Assembly: GCA_050303415.1 (NCBI GenBank)
Contig: JBNLBS010000008.1
Span: 1-64,000, forward strand
Length of the DNA stretch: 64,000 nucleotides
Origin: JBNLBS01 sp050303415
Lineage (GTDB): Bacteria > Pseudomonadota > Gammaproteobacteria > Methylococcales > Methylomonadaceae
Direction: 5' to 3'
Shown here: positions 63,608 to 64,000 of the stretch, piece after piece
Layout: each line of letters opens with the position of its first letter
Position numbering within the stretch: position 1 is the stretch's first letter
Program-made: the position numbers and the translations under genes
Notes under the pieces: model-generated
The model's database searches: none
What the model saw: only the letters and a program-made list of their open reading frames with translations
Told to the model about the DNA's origin: nothing

Positions 63608-63967
63608 TTATTGAGTTAACACTATAAAGTGCTCGCCATTCATATCGTATATATGCAGCACTCCGTCAACATATTCGCCATAAACATAACTTTCCTCACC
63701 CTGTTCATTAAACATATGGCCTCTAATTTCCTTGCCATCAATCAAGTCTACAACAAACCGAACATATTTACGTTTTACATAACCTTGAATTTCATATTTT
63801 TCTATCTTCTTTTTTCTGGTTTTAACTTTCTTTTTCTCCGGTGGTTGAACTTCAGCAAAAGATACCGCCGCCAAAAGAGAGTTATCTTCCTGAGAAGGGT
63901 CAGCCTGAACTAAGCCACTCATTAAAATAAATACGATCCACAGAATATTTAAAAAAAAATTTTTCAT
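63608..63967 (-). CDS. Small secreted protein, unknown function
   Basis: 119 residues. A signal peptide (1-22, FLNILWIVFILMSGLVQA) is followed by a short linker, a Lys-rich stretch (PPEKKKVKTRKKKIEKY, about 43-59), then a compact beta-rich end (GYVKRKYVRFVVDLIDGK ... GEHFIVL). The end could be a small SH3-like or OB-like barrel. It is first of the visible operon with the 253-residue protein and the CHASE2-cyclase. Confidence 0.65.
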   Translation of the reverse strand: MKNFFLNILWIVFILMSGLVQADPSQEDNSLLAAVSFAEVQPPEKKKVKTRKKKIEKYEIQGYVKRKYVRFVVDLIDGKEIRGHMFNEQGEESYVYGEYVDGVLHIYDMNGEHFIVLTQ

Positions 63968-63972
63968 TAAAA

Positions 63973-64000
63973 TTAATCCGGCTCAATATCACCAACGCCA
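63973..64000 (-). CDS. C-terminal end of an upstream gene (partial)
   Basis: The minus-strand frame reads GVGDIEPD and a TAA stop at 63975-63973, six bases before the ATG of the small secreted protein. The close spacing suggests an operon partner whose main part is outside the window. Only nine codons are seen, so this could be chance. Confidence 0.3.

Noticed and set aside
1..64000. tRNA, rRNA, tmRNA and riboswitches
   Set aside because: No cloverleaf, rRNA segment or known riboswitch core was seen by eye in the intergenic regions; an Infernal/tRNAscan run would be needed to exclude small ones.

Overview
The window reads as chromosome from a gammaproteobacterium of moderate to low GC. The minus-strand run rpoE-rseA-rseB-rseC-mucD-lepA-lepB-DUF4845-rnc-era-recO-pdxJ beside a plus-strand nadB is a gammaproteobacterial order. 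Together with a Met-rich copper-type TonB receptor, a bacteriohemerythrin and phosphoenolpyruvate carboxylase it suggests a type I methanotroph (Methylococcales, Methylobacter-like). No methane oxidation gene lies in the window, so that placement is inference.

Layout: (1) 1-2755, an integron gene-cassette array without an integrase: three minus-strand genes, each ending inside an attC-like inverted repeat. (2) 3075-7959, uup, a cinA homologue, an AEC transporter and pyrF. (3) 8101-12128, a copper-type TonB receptor divergent from a TauE/SafE-like membrane protein and a stand-alone sigma-54 activator. (4) 12233-22376, the envelope-stress and translation/RNA-processing run, headed by a good sigma-E promoter. 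(5) 22514-34827, nadB, a Lon-like protease, yigZ, a glycolate-oxidase-type flavoprotein, a degenerate dynamin-like membrane protein with a small partner, a lipoprotein, DoxX, a YceB-like protein and a DUF898/M48 peptidase pair. (6) 34828-37849, a gene-poor accessory stretch with four small genes, a dispersed two-copy repeat, a 9-bp tandem repeat and a weak attC-like site. (7) 37850-46411, an RND/MMPL exporter with a LolA-like partner, a hemerythrin-PAS-GGDEF protein, a ZIP transporter, pgeF, rluD and bamD. (8) 46556-57358, an operon of nhaD plus an ABC/HlyD/TolC exporter, then ppc and nhaR. (9) 57529-64000, a MASE1-PAS histidine kinase, an esterase, and an operon of two secreted proteins with a CHASE2-cyclase.

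Functional links: the sigma-E group (sigma factor, anti-sigma, RseB, periplasmic protease) and bamD serve outer-membrane quality control. rluD, era, rnc and lepA serve ribosome biogenesis and translation. NhaD and NhaR suggest sodium/alkaline homeostasis. The most unusual items are the integrase-less cassette array with a HEPN-like/SH3-like protein, an exporter ATPase whose nucleotide-binding motifs are nearly all altered, a dynamin-like protein with a broken P-loop, and a cyclase lacking the adenine-selecting lysine. All family calls come from reading the sequence; no database search was run.
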